The notes under the pieces are model-generated. The model was given only the letters and a program-made list of their open reading frames with translations. It searched no databases and had not been told where the DNA came from. Made by a program: the position numbers and the translations under genes. A stretch of DNA of 64,000 nucleotides. It comes from Haloferula rosea. Lineage in GTDB: Bacteria > Verrucomicrobiota > Verrucomicrobiia > Verrucomicrobiales > Akkermansiaceae. Positions 1-8,097 of the stretch are shown here, in pieces. Where the stretch lies: contig NZ_JAENII010000002.1 in assembly GCF_016595525.1 (NCBI RefSeq), positions 248,001-312,000 on the forward strand, in the 5' to 3' direction. Every line of letters begins with the position of its first letter. Positions within the stretch are counted from its first letter, which is position 1.

Positions 1-646
1 CGAATTGATCGAGTTTCGATCCGGTTCCCGTGATGGCCACGGCATGTTTTCCGAAATCCAGGCCGGCGGCATCAAAGGCTGCCTTGGCCTCGACCATGCC
101 GTTGCGGGTCTCCGGGGTGCCACCCGACTTCGAGATCACGAGGACGAGCGTGGTGCAGAGATTCTCGCTGCCAATGGAGGCGAGCGTGTGGTCGATGCCC
201 GCTGGATCCGTGTTGTCGAAGAAGTGGATTGGGAGTCTGGCGCCCTGGCCGATTGCTTGGTCCACGAGTTGTGGGCCAAGGGCGGATCCCCCGATGCCGA
301 TCAGCAGGATCCGACGGAACTGAGGAGCTCCGGGAGGGGCGACCTGACCGGTGTGGACCTTGTCGGCGAAATCCTTGAGAGCTTGAAGCGGTTCGTTGAT
401 CTGGGCGCGAATCTCTTCGTTGGGAGCGAGCTCGGCAGCACGCAGCCAATAGTGGCCCACCATGCGGCCTTCGTCCGGGTTCGCGATGGCTCCGGATTCG
501 AGAGCCGCCATGTCAGCGAAGGCCTTGTCCACCTTGGGCTGCATCGCGCTCAGCCAGTCGGAGCTCAATGGAAGGAGTGACGTATCGAGAGAGAATCCGA
601 GATCAGGATAGCGGATGAGCGATGCGGAATATTGGTCGAATGACAT
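1..646 (-). CDS. pgi: Glucose-6-phosphate isomerase, N-terminal part (cut by window edge)
   Basis: Cytosolic enzyme interconverting glucose-6-phosphate and fructose-6-phosphate in glycolysis and gluconeogenesis. About 215 codons are present; the C-terminal half lies outside the window. The protein begins MSFDQYSASLIRYPDLGF and contains the sugar-isomerase (SIS) motif RRILLIGIGGSALGPQLV near residues 111-128, then FFDNTDPAGID and LVLVISKSGGTPETRNGM, which are the phosphosugar-binding loops of the PGI family. The ATG at 644-646 gives a normal PGI N-terminus. It reads in the same direction as apt but is separated from it by 85 bp. I saw nothing unusual in the visible part. Confidence 0.93.
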   Translation of the reverse strand, partial: MSFDQYSASLIRYPDLGFSLDTSLLPLSSDWLSAMQPKVDKAFADMAALESGAIANPDEGRMVGHYWLRAAELAPNEEIRAQINEPLQALKDFADKVHTGQVAPPGAPQFRRILLIGIGGSALGPQLVDQAIGQGARLPIHFFDNTDPAGIDHTLASIGSENLCTTLVLVISKSGGTPETRNGMVEAKAAFDAAGLDFGKHAVAITGTGSKLDQF

Positions 647-731
647 GGATGCGTTCGTTGGAATTGGGGCAGGAGGCTAGGGGAGAGCCCGAGGCAGGGC
701 AAGCGATGCGGCTGTCCTCGGGATGAAGGAT

Positions 732-1259
732 TCAATCGTAACGGATGAGTGACTCGATCCGATGATCTCCCAGTTTTTCCCTCCCGTTGAGGAAGCCGAG
801 TTCGATCAGGAAGGAAATGGCAACAAGGTCGGCGCCGAGTCCGTCGAGGAGCTGAACCGCGGCCGCGGCTGTGCCGCCTGTGGCGAGCAGGTCGTCGACC
901 AGCAGGACCTTTTCACCCGGGTGAACGGCGTCCTCATGGATCTCAACCACGGACTCTCCATACTCAAGCGTGTAGGCAAGCTGGCGTGTCTGCCAAGGCA
1001 GTTTGCCTTGCTTGCGGACCGGTACGAAACCCGCATTCAGGCGGTCGGCCACTGCGGCCGCGAAAATGAAGCCCCGTGCGTCGATTCCAACCACCTTGTC
1101 GATCTTCTGGCCCTGTGCTGTCTGGCACAAGAGTTCGAGAGATTCCTTGAACAGGGAAGGATCGGAAAGGATGGGGGTGATGTCCTTGAAAACGACGCCT
1201 GGTTTCGGGAAATCAGGGATGTCGCGGATTGCGTCGCGGAGGTGCTGAGCGGATGCCAT
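732..1259 (-). CDS. apt: Adenine phosphoribosyltransferase
   Basis: Purine salvage enzyme in the cytosol, converting adenine plus PRPP to AMP and pyrophosphate. The 175-residue length is normal for the family. The N-terminus carries the Apt signature IPDFPKPGVVFKDITPIL at about residues 14-31, followed by VVGIDARGFIFAAAVA and the PRPP-binding loop VLLVDDLLATGGTA near residues 118-131. The ATG at 1257-1259 gives a full-length protein. It lies divergently from the sigma-factor gene, so the roughly 110 bp between 1260 and 1369 should hold both promoters; I could not pick a clear promoter there. Confidence 0.95.
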   Translation of the reverse strand: MASAQHLRDAIRDIPDFPKPGVVFKDITPILSDPSLFKESLELLCQTAQGQKIDKVVGIDARGFIFAAAVADRLNAGFVPVRKQGKLPWQTRQLAYTLEYGESVVEIHEDAVHPGEKVLLVDDLLATGGTAAAAVQLLDGLGADLVAISFLIELGFLNGREKLGDHRIESLIRYD

Positions 1260-1369
1260 GGGCGGGAGGCTGAGGGATCATGGGGCGGTGGCCAAGCGCG
1301 GAACGTGGGTCAGGTTTGCTGCTGACAGGATTCGCCGTGCATGCCAGCCTGCGCGCGTTCCCCCACCCA

Positions 1370-1969
1370 ATGCCGGATAACACCCCCAGACAGGATCCGG
1401 ACGGCGATCTCGTCCAGCGCGCCCAGAACGGCGACACGCGAGCCTTCGACGCCCTGATTCTCAAGTATGGCGAAAAGCTGTACGGAATGATCTACAACAT
1501 GACCTCCAACAAGGAGGATACTCATGATTTGCTGCAGGATGTCTTCGCCAAGGCCTATTCCTCGATCGGAAAGTTCCGGGGAAAGTCGACATTCTACACC
1601 TGGATTTACCAGATCGCGGTCAATATGACCCTGAACTTTCTAAAAAAGAGGAAGAGGCGGACGGGACTGAGTCTCAATGAGATGGATTCCTCCGTGCACC
1701 AGGACCCGGCCTTGGTCGACACGACCCACGAATCGAACCCTGAGCAGCAGAGCACCCTGCACGAGCTTCAAAAAAGATTGAACGAAGCCATGCAGCATCT
1801 GTCTGAATCCCATAGAACGGTGGTAACACTGTTCGACATTCAGGGCCTGCCTCATGCCGAGATCGCGAAGATTCTCAAGGTCTCGGTGGGGACGGTCCGA
1901 TCGAGGCTCCACTACGCTCACCAGCAACTTCAAATGCATCTGCAGGAGTTCTGGGAGCAAAGATTATAA
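1370..1969 (+). CDS. ECF-type RNA polymerase sigma factor
   Basis: Alternative sigma-70 family factor of 199 residues. Region 2 (about residues 25-95) has the core-binding and -10 recognition helices, with DLLQDVFAKAYSSIGKF and STFYTWIYQIAVNMTLNFL. Region 4 (about 145-195) has the -35 helix-turn-helix with GLPHAEIAKILKVSVGTVRSR. An in-frame start at 1280 would add 30 residues of low-complexity sequence; the ATG at 1370 gives the normal ECF N-terminus MPDNTPRQDPDGDLVQRAQ. The next two genes, a small single-span membrane protein and an HtrA/PDZ-like protein, follow on the same strand as in rpoE-rse-mucD type envelope-stress loci. Which stress it answers is not visible. Confidence 0.9.
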   Translation: MPDNTPRQDPDGDLVQRAQNGDTRAFDALILKYGEKLYGMIYNMTSNKEDTHDLLQDVFAKAYSSIGKFRGKSTFYTWIYQIAVNMTLNFLKKRKRRTGLSLNEMDSSVHQDPALVDTTHESNPEQQSTLHELQKRLNEAMQHLSESHRTVVTLFDIQGLPHAEIAKILKVSVGTVRSRLHYAHQQLQMHLQEFWEQRL

Positions 1970-2021
1970 AAAAAGTCTTGCGGTGGGGCGGAAATTTAAG
2001 ATTATTTAACCAATTCCTGCC

Positions 2022-2417
2022 GTGAAACTGAGCGACCAAGAAATCGGAAACCTCCTATCCCTGAAGCGCCACGAGCGCCCTCCAGAGGGATACATGGATG
2101 ATTTCCTGCGTGAGTTTCACCAGCGCCGCCGCGAGGAGGCGATGGAGGAGCGGGGATTGGCTCGCCAATGGAAACAGTTCGTCCAGTGGTTGACCGAACC
2201 TGGCATGGCCAAGTGGGCCTACGGGGGCGGCGTGGCCTATGCTGCTGTTCTGGCGATTGTCATGACGGCTCCCAAGGCGTCTGAGACGGAATCACTGGTT
2301 CCTGCGGCGATCGACCATCGTGTGGTTGCTCCCGCTCCGGTCATTCCCCAGAGCCAACTTGACGAATTGGATCTCCGACCTGGCTCCGAGGGGAGCTTGG
2401 GCGAGCAGGAATTCTGA
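2022..2417 (+). CDS. Small single-span membrane protein, possible anti-sigma factor
   Basis: A 131-residue protein starting at GTG 2022, 52 bp after the sigma-factor gene. The N-terminal 60 residues are highly charged and helical (MKLSDQEIGNLLSLKRHERP, then an RRREEAMEERG stretch). A hydrophobic segment follows at about residues 66-84 (WAYGGGVAYAAVLAIVM) and then an acidic, proline-rich tail. A cytoplasmic N-terminal helix bundle, one membrane span and a periplasmic tail is the layout of many anti-sigma factors, and the position behind the sigma gene supports that. There is no zinc-binding HxxxCxxC motif, so it is not a ZAS-type anti-sigma. The regulatory role is inferred from context only. 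Confidence 0.65.
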   Translation: MKLSDQEIGNLLSLKRHERPPEGYMDDFLREFHQRRREEAMEERGLARQWKQFVQWLTEPGMAKWAYGGGVAYAAVLAIVMTAPKASETESLVPAAIDHRVVAPAPVIPQSQLDELDLRPGSEGSLGEQEF

Positions 2418-2428
2418 GATCGTTCGGC

Positions 2429-3247
2429 ATGGGCCGTGGATCTCATACTGTGCTCGCGGGCTTCTCCTGCGGGTTGCTGCTTCTCATGGCAGCCGCGAAG
2501 GGTCAACGGGGGCTCCCGGTGACCTTTGGCAAGGTTGAAGCGCGTGGCTTCATAGTTGCCGGGAACGGTCAGGCGGTGAGTGTCGGCGTGGCTGGGGTCG
2601 ACTTGAAGTCTGGCAGACTCGGTCAGGGGGGCATCGAGCCCGCCGCCTACGACAGCGTCTCGCGTGTCGTGATATTTCCAGCTCCCGATGGTGAAGCCCT
2701 GTCATTGGCGGACGCCGTCGTCGCAGGCCAGAAACTTCGCAAGGATGGGCAGGAATTCTTTGTCGAAGCGTGGGTCGAGCAGGTCCGAGGACGTTATTTG
2801 CCATTCTCCCTCCTTCGGGTCGGCCACCCAGGAGCGGCGCCGGTGTCGGGCTCGCCTTTGTTGAATGCCAAGGGGCAGGTGGCGGCTGTGGTCTACGAAC
2901 CCGCAGGCCCTGGGAAGCTCTATGCGATTCCGGTGGATGTGGTCCGCCGCGGTCTCGTGGCAGCCCGTGATGGTGTCATGTCGAGGGCGTGGATGGGCGT
3001 GGTGCTGGATCCACGACTTCAGATTCCTCAGGTCGTCAGGGTCGTTGAAGGGTCACCGGCGGCGGCAGCCGGCCTCCGGAAAGGGGACATCCTCACCGAA
3101 CTGGATGGGCGTCGCCTCGCCGACTATGGCGATGCCGTGAATGCGCTCTTCCTTCTCCATGTCGGGAAGGAGGCGACGGTCAAGGTGCGCAGGGGAGGGA
3201 AGATCGTCTCGGCCCGGGTGACTCCGCAGCAATCCAAGGGTTCCTGA
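2429..3247 (+). CDS. HtrA-like PDZ protein with degenerate protease domain
   Basis: A 272-residue exported protein (hydrophobic N-terminus HTVLAGFSCGLLLLMAAAKG). Residues about 30-165 follow the order of an HtrA/DegP trypsin-like domain. The serine region is recognisable as PVSGSPLLNAKGQVAAVVY, where GNSGGPL would be expected, but I find no TNxHV histidine motif and no clear catalytic aspartate. The C-terminal 90 residues form a PDZ domain (MGVVLDPRL, then GSPAAAAGLRKGDILTELDG). It is most likely an inactive or strongly altered HtrA that senses or scaffolds rather than cleaves. It lies 11 bp after the putative anti-sigma gene. MucD-like regulators sit in the same place in rpoE loci. Confidence 0.75.
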   Translation: MGRGSHTVLAGFSCGLLLLMAAAKGQRGLPVTFGKVEARGFIVAGNGQAVSVGVAGVDLKSGRLGQGGIEPAAYDSVSRVVIFPAPDGEALSLADAVVAGQKLRKDGQEFFVEAWVEQVRGRYLPFSLLRVGHPGAAPVSGSPLLNAKGQVAAVVYEPAGPGKLYAIPVDVVRRGLVAARDGVMSRAWMGVVLDPRLQIPQVVRVVEGSPAAAAGLRKGDILTELDGRRLADYGDAVNALFLLHVGKEATVKVRRGGKIVSARVTPQQSKGS

Positions 3248-3258
3248 AACGGGAATCA

Positions 3259-3672
3259 CTAGATGTAATACATCGGTTCGCTCCCACGTTCACTGAGTTT
3301 GCGGAGGTCGATGGATTCCAGATGTCCGCGAGTGCGCTCGGAGATCTGCTCCCAAATGGAGCGGACCACGTTTCCGCTGTCCCCGTCACTGGGATTGGAG
3401 AAGGTGAGCAGCGACGGCTCGACGGCCTGAACGATCTCCAGAAGATTGATGTCCTTGGGGGGGCGGCTGAGGAGGTATCCGCCCGCTTTTCCACGTCGAC
3501 TGATGATGAGTCCGCCCCTCCGGAGGTCGTTGAGGATCTGGACGAGAAAATTTGCGGACACTGCTTCCCGTTGCGCGAGTTCCTCAAGGCGTGTAAGCGT
3601 CTCCCCGTCATGCCGCTTGGCCAACTGGACCATCGCACGGCAGGCATAATCGAGTTTCTGCGAAATTCTCAT
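3259..3672 (-). CDS. Rrf2-family transcriptional regulator (no Fe-S cysteines)
   Basis: A 137-residue winged-helix regulator. The N-terminus MRISQKLDYACRAMVQLA is the classic Rrf2 start, which fixes the ATG at 3670-3672 even though the frame stays open upstream. The recognition region is VSANFLVQILNDLRRGGLIISRRG with the wing GKAGGYLLSRPP. Rrf2 members such as IscR and NsrR hold a [2Fe-2S] cluster on three cysteines in the second half; here the only cysteine is at residue 11, so this is a cluster-less type like CymR. It is divergent from cysE and their start codons overlap by two bases. CymR controls cysteine metabolism in Firmicutes, so control of cysE is a reasonable inference. Confidence 0.88.
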   Translation of the reverse strand: MRISQKLDYACRAMVQLAKRHDGETLTRLEELAQREAVSANFLVQILNDLRRGGLIISRRGKAGGYLLSRPPKDINLLEIVQAVEPSLLTFSNPSDGDSGNVVRSIWEQISERTRGHLESIDLRKLSERGSEPMYYI

Positions 3673-4540
3673 GGATTCAGACCAACACAGCAGCGAGCCC
3701 GCGGGAAGCGCCAAGCCTGTCCGCATTTGCAATTCCGGGTCAATTGATGTCGATGGACTGTGGCAGTCCATCCAGGCCCGGGCCGAGGAGATCCATGATG
3801 AGGAAATGGGTCTCCAATCGCTGGTGCACGACGTGATTCTCAGCAAAAGCTGCCTCGGTCAGGCGCTGGGTGCCCGGCTCGCCCGGAAGCTTGCCCGGGA
3901 GGATGCAACCCGGGAGGAACTGCAGCCATTGTTAGGTGGGATTCTCGCTGATGACCCGACCTTGGTCGCGAGTTCGGCCCGTGACCTGAGCGCGATTGTG
4001 GAGCGGGATCCGGCCTGCGACTCCGCGCTTCAGCCCTTGTTGTTTTTCAAGGGATTCATGGCAATCGCGACCTACAGGATTTCGCATCATCTCTGGACGC
4101 GGGGGAGGCGTGAGCTCGCGCTCTATTTCCAAAGCCTCACGAGCGAGGTTTTCGCGGTGGATATTCACCCTGCAGCGAAGATTGGTTGTGGAATCCTGCT
4201 CGACCATGCGACGAGCTTTGTCGTCGGGGAGACCGCAATCATCGAGGATGACGTGTCGATCCTTCATGAAGTGACCCTTGGTGGCACCGGAAAGATGACG
4301 GGGGATCGACACCCCATTGTCCGCTCCGGAGTATTGTTAGGGGCCGGGGCCAAAATCCTGGGACGTGTGGAGATCGGCGAGGGCGCCAAAGTCGGGGCCG
4401 GGAGTGTGGTATTGAATGACGTGCCTCCCCACAAGACGGTGGCCGGGGTGCCTGCTGAGATCGTCGGAGAAAGCGCAGATGATGCTCCGGCTTTGGCCAT
4501 GGATCAGCGTTTATTGTGCCGTAAGAATCGTGGTGGGTGA
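3671..4540 (+). CDS. cysE: Serine O-acetyltransferase
   Basis: Makes O-acetylserine from serine and acetyl-CoA, the first committed step of cysteine synthesis. The 289 residues contain the helical SAT N-terminal domain (LWQSIQARAEEI through LLFFKGFMAIATYRISHHLW) and then the left-handed hexapeptide-repeat helix: VDIHPAAKIGCGILLDHATS, VVGETAIIEDDVSILHEVTLGGTGK, and GAGAKILGRVEIGEGAKVGAGS. The DHAT histidine and the HEVTLGGTGK loop are the CysE active-site features. The ATG at 3671 is the first start in this frame. It shares two bases with the start codon of the divergent Rrf2 gene, so its promoter must lie inside that regulator's coding sequence. Confidence 0.95.
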   Translation: MDSDQHSSEPAGSAKPVRICNSGSIDVDGLWQSIQARAEEIHDEEMGLQSLVHDVILSKSCLGQALGARLARKLAREDATREELQPLLGGILADDPTLVASSARDLSAIVERDPACDSALQPLLFFKGFMAIATYRISHHLWTRGRRELALYFQSLTSEVFAVDIHPAAKIGCGILLDHATSFVVGETAIIEDDVSILHEVTLGGTGKMTGDRHPIVRSGVLLGAGAKILGRVEIGEGAKVGAGSVVLNDVPPHKTVAGVPAEIVGESADDAPALAMDQRLLCRKNRGG

Positions 4541-4583
4541 ATCCCGCTCGCCAAACGGGGGTTTGAGTGCTAAGGCCCCTAGA

Positions 4584-5582
4584 GTGAATCGCTTCTGCAG
4601 TCTCGGATCATGCATCGCCTTGTTGGCGCTGTCCGGCTGTGACAAGGCGAGTTCCTGGCTTGAAAAAGGAGGGCTCGGAGGTCTGCCGGATCGGGTGGGC
4701 GAGCCCGGGGGCGCGGTGAGTGCCGATTTTGAGGCGTTGGTTGACCGCTCGGACGCCGGTGTGCGATTTCGACGGGATATTCCCTATCCCCTGAATCTGA
4801 AGGGCAAACTCAATGTGACGACGAAGCATCACAAGGTGCTCGTGGTCAGCGAATCGGAGCTGGGCAAGAAGTCGGAGCGGATCGATTACAGGCTGGAAAC
4901 CGAAATGGGTTTCGACAAGCAGATGGGGAGCTTCGAGGTCAGTCTGTCGAAGGTGGGTCGCAGGATTCTCGAGGAGGAGGAGGAAGTGGATCAGGCTCCA
5001 TTGGCCGCAACGGCTGAGAGTGGTCTGGAGAACCGTGCCACCCGATTCTTGCTCACCGAGGGAGGTTGGAAGACCGCCCGGAAGGAAGGGGCGACGGACT
5101 TCAAGGCGCTTGTGTGGGCTGATGCACTTGTTGGGACGGTTCCCCAGTTGATGGTCGAGTCAGGTGCTCATCCACGGGTGCAGTGGTTCTCATCATCAAG
5201 ATATTGGCGTCGGGGAGAACGAGTTGTCCTAACAGGAAGCTCGATCAAGATGCTCCATCCTTATGATGTCTCAGGCAGGGTGGTCCTCATCTTTGAAGGG
5301 GAGGAGGCCATCGACGGTCACCCCTGCGGAGTCTTTTCCGTCGAGGGTGATCTTGAGGTGCATGACAAGATCGAGTTGGAGGGGCGGCTTACCGAGTCGG
5401 AGATCGCGATCCGATCCGGCAAGATCTGGGCGAGCCTGTTGTATCCGGTGATCCTCCGGGAGGAATATGATGCGGTGCAGACCATTTCCCGCTGGCCAAC
5501 GAGCGCCCGGAAGGGTCCCATGACCAAACTCCAGGGGCGCTTCGAGGTGACCAAGTCGAGGGCCTGGCTTCCGCAGGGCTGA
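4584..5582 (+). CDS. Lipoprotein of unknown function
   Basis: Predicted 332-residue lipoprotein. A GTG start at 4584 gives the signal VNRFCSLGSCIALLALSGC with a good lipobox (LSGC), so the longer open frame back to 4416, inside cysE, is not real. The mature protein is mostly beta-like with no motif I recognise. It contains an acidic run EEEEEVD near residue 130 and alternates charged and hydrophobic residues through its second half (SGRVVLIFEGEEAIDGHPCGVFSVEGDLEV shortened here to its outline: a strand-rich segment around 235-265). It lies 43 bp after cysE on the same strand and may be cotranscribed, but nothing links the two functions. Confidence 0.75.
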   Translation: MNRFCSLGSCIALLALSGCDKASSWLEKGGLGGLPDRVGEPGGAVSADFEALVDRSDAGVRFRRDIPYPLNLKGKLNVTTKHHKVLVVSESELGKKSERIDYRLETEMGFDKQMGSFEVSLSKVGRRILEEEEEVDQAPLAATAESGLENRATRFLLTEGGWKTARKEGATDFKALVWADALVGTVPQLMVESGAHPRVQWFSSSRYWRRGERVVLTGSSIKMLHPYDVSGRVVLIFEGEEAIDGHPCGVFSVEGDLEVHDKIELEGRLTESEIAIRSGKIWASLLYPVILREEYDAVQTISRWPTSARKGPMTKLQGRFEVTKSRAWLPQG

Positions 5583-5587
5583 TCTTT

Positions 5588-6091
5588 TCAGGGAGTCATG
5601 GCAGCTCCGAAGACGCCCATGACGACGACGACACCGATCACCGCGATGTAGAGCGCGATGAACACGGCGAGGAGGATTCCCACCAGTTTCCAGAAGCTCC
5701 GCTGAGCATCGAGGGCTGCTTCAAGATCCTGGCTCGACTGGCTGGACATCAGTTCGGCGATCCTACTGCCGTATTTCCACAGTTTGATGGACGGGAACAG
5801 GTAGAGAAGTCCCATCAGGACGTAAACAATCGAGAACACGGCGGACATCGCCGCGAAGGGCATGGCTCCACCTGATGAACTGCTGCTGCCGAGGGAGGTG
5901 GCCATGACCCCCCCTCCCAAGCCCATGAAGAGGGCAGCGAGGAAAATGAACCCCGTGCAGATGAAACCGAGGATGGCGCAGAATCGGATCCAGGGCTTGG
6001 TCGCGCGCAGGGCTTCGACCATGGCGGGAGTCACTCCGGCATGCGACTGGAGCGAGGGATCGGAAGGAGAGGCTGCGTAGGGATTGTCCAT
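5588..6091 (-). CDS. Small multi-span membrane protein (DUF5362-like)
   Basis: A 167-residue membrane protein starting MDNPYAASPSDPSLQSHAGV. The proline/serine-rich N-terminus is followed by about four hydrophobic segments: one near residues 35-60 (FCAILGFICTGFIFLAALFMG), one near 77-98 (FAAMSAVFSIVYVLMGLLYL), and a C-terminal pair (LVGILLAVFIALYIAVIGVV). A short cytosolic helix (ELMSSQSSQDLEAALDAQRSFWKL) separates the halves. The layout resembles DUF5362 proteins, which have no known function; that family match is from memory and tentative. The open frame continues upstream to 6577 through the divergent reductase gene, but the ATG at 6091 begins the recognisable protein. Confidence 0.7.
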   Translation of the reverse strand: MDNPYAASPSDPSLQSHAGVTPAMVEALRATKPWIRFCAILGFICTGFIFLAALFMGLGGGVMATSLGSSSSSGGAMPFAAMSAVFSIVYVLMGLLYLFPSIKLWKYGSRIAELMSSQSSQDLEAALDAQRSFWKLVGILLAVFIALYIAVIGVVVVMGVFGAAMTP

Positions 6092-6184
6092 GGCGGACAC
6101 TAGCGGGTTTTGGGGGAGCGTGACAAGCCGGCTTGCTGCGGACTGACCGTTGACCGCGGGCGTTTTGCCGCCTATTTGACGGGC

Positions 6185-7300
6185 ATGGATTTGACCACTA
6201 CGGCATACGGAACGTGGAGCGGCGGACGTTTCATGCACTTTGGAGAGACGCTGAGCGAGGAACGTTACAAGGGATGTATCCAACTCGCGTTTGAGGCTGG
6301 TTTCCGGACATTCGTCACGGCGGACGTTTACGGCAATGGGAAGGCGGATGAGTTGTTGGGACAGGCGCTGTCCGGAATCGACCGGAAGGATTACTGCTTG
6401 GTGGGCATGCTGGGCCACGATTTCCACAAGGGACAGCGTCAGGGCAATCGAGGGTATCCCCGCTTCACCGATCCGGAACTGCGTGGCCCGGAAGGCTACG
6501 CCGACTACATGAAGTCGGCCTGTGAAAAGTCGTTGGAGAAGTGTCAAACCGACCACTTTGACCTCCTGATGCTCCACAATCCTGACGAAATCGGTTACAC
6601 GAGCGAGTCGGTTTGGTCAGGGATGGCGGATCTCAAGTCTCAAGGGCTTTCAGAACGGCTCGGGATTGCTCCCGGACCGGCGAATGGTTTCACCCTCGAC
6701 CTGATTCACTGCATGGAGCAGTTCGGCGAGACCATCGACTGGGCAATGCTGATTCTGAACCCTCTCGAGCCATGGCCGGTGGGTCTTGCCCTGCCTGCCT
6801 GTGAGAAGCATGGCGTCGATGTGCTCACCCGGGTGGTGGATTTCGGCGGGCTGTTCTTCGGCGACATGAAGGAGGGGCATGAGTTCAAGCCCGGCGACCA
6901 CCGTGCCTACCGTCCGGAGGGCTGGGTCGAGCACGGGCTCGAGAAGATCGAGAAAATGAAGTCCATCGCTGAACGACATGGCCTTTCGATGGTCCAGTTT
7001 GCGGCGATCTGGAACTTGAGCCAGGCTCCGGTAAAGAGTGTGGTGCCGACCTTCATCCAGGAGGCAAGTGATCAGGCGAAACCCATCGAGGAACGGATTC
7101 GCGAGTTCGCGGTGATGCCAGAGCTACGCTTGTCAGCCGAGGAGATTGAGGAAGTGAAGGCCATCGGGGACAACACGGGTTGCATGATGCTCAAGGGCGC
7201 CAGCAAGCGACACTCCGTGAGCGAGCGGCCTGATGAGTGGCCAATGCGCGAGGAGTTGTTTGAACTTGCTGATCGCTATGGCCTCGGCACCGAATGGTGA
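6185..7300 (+). CDS. Aldo/keto reductase family protein
   Basis: A 371-residue (beta/alpha)8 barrel oxidoreductase. Visible AKR features are FRTFVTADVYGNGKADELLGQAL (the DxY catalytic region) near residues 40-62, DHFDLLMLHNPDE in the strand that carries the conserved histidine and asparagine, and a late NADPH-binding loop region (VKSVVPTFIQEAS). Substrate cannot be read from sequence; the start MDLTTTAYGTWSGGRFMHFGE resembles plant- and bacterial-type sugar or aldehyde reductases of the AKR superfamily. The ATG at 6185 was chosen because the 25 upstream residues do not fit the family. It stands alone, convergent with the Nudix-like gene. Confidence 0.85.
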   Translation: MDLTTTAYGTWSGGRFMHFGETLSEERYKGCIQLAFEAGFRTFVTADVYGNGKADELLGQALSGIDRKDYCLVGMLGHDFHKGQRQGNRGYPRFTDPELRGPEGYADYMKSACEKSLEKCQTDHFDLLMLHNPDEIGYTSESVWSGMADLKSQGLSERLGIAPGPANGFTLDLIHCMEQFGETIDWAMLILNPLEPWPVGLALPACEKHGVDVLTRVVDFGGLFFGDMKEGHEFKPGDHRAYRPEGWVEHGLEKIEKMKSIAERHGLSMVQFAAIWNLSQAPVKSVVPTFIQEASDQAKPIEERIREFAVMPELRLSAEEIEEVKAIGDNTGCMMLKGASKRHSVSERPDEWPMREELFELADRYGLGTEW

Positions 7301-7399
7301 TTCACCCCAGCTTGTGGGCTGAAGCTTGCGGACGGACCCGTCTGGTGCCCGGTTGCATGCGCACGGACGGCCGGTGGGTTGGCGCACGTCGGGTTCGGT

Positions 7400-8017
7400 C
7401 TAGTTGCCGGCCAGATGTCGGATGCAGAACTGGGACCAGGTTTCGAGGCGTTCGAACAGTGGGCCGTTGAGTTCCGAGAGGTCGGTGAAGCACATATCGG
7501 CCAAAGCATCCTCGTTGGAATGGACGGCCTCCTCTTCGATCTCGATCAGGTGGACGACGCCCAAGTGGACCTGGCCCACGGGGTTGCTGTCATCGTTCAA
7601 CAAGGCAATGATCGTGTTGGTATGAGGCAGGTCGAAGACGAGTTCCTCCTCAAGTTCACGTTCGACCGCGGCCTGGTAGGCATCGGGCCCAGTGCGGCCT
7701 CCGCCGGTGTCGACCGGGTTGATGTGACCTCCGACACCAACGGAGCGCTTGGCGTGGAGGCGGGACTCGCCGCCTGACTTGCCTCGTGTGTAGTTGACGA
7801 TGCGGTCTCCGCATCGAATCACGCAGTAGGGAATCAACTGCTTGTGGCTTGGATCGTCCTCAGCCGCCGCGCGATCCATGAAAAAGTGGTTCGTGGGGTC
7901 AAGCAGTCGCTCGATCGCCTGATCCATGCTCTCGGTGCGTATCCCTTCGAAGGAGCCGATTTCCTCAAAGAGTGAGCGAGGAACGACGAGAACTTCTTCA
8001 CCTGCATATTTCGACAT
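7400..8017 (-). CDS. Nudix-like phosphoesterase
   Basis: A 205-residue protein starting MSKYAGEEVLVVPRSLFEE. Its central part has a Nudix-type signature: a glycine pair in SVGVGGHINPVDTGGG, an insertion of about 12 residues, then AAVERELEEELVFD, matching the REUxEExGU half of the Nudix box apart from the final glycine. Nudix enzymes hydrolyse nucleoside diphosphates linked to another group; the substrate here is unknown. The N-terminal 80 residues (containing FFMDRAAAEDDPSHKQLIPYCVIRCGDRIVNY, of which only the outline matters) are typical of a Nudix-like branch found in Planctomycetes and Verrucomicrobia. The open frame extends upstream to 8581, but homology-like sequence begins at this ATG. 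Confidence 0.8.
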   Translation of the reverse strand: MSKYAGEEVLVVPRSLFEEIGSFEGIRTESMDQAIERLLDPTNHFFMDRAAAEDDPSHKQLIPYCVIRCGDRIVNYTRGKSGGESRLHAKRSVGVGGHINPVDTGGGRTGPDAYQAAVERELEEELVFDLPHTNTIIALLNDDSNPVGQVHLGVVHLIEIEEEAVHSNEDALADMCFTDLSELNGPLFERLETWSQFCIRHLAGN

Positions 8018-8097
8018 GCGGAGAAGAGACCGAAGCAGAGGACGGGATGCCAGCCAAATTCTTGCGAGTCCCGGATAGCGGGCCCGGGTGGAGTTGA

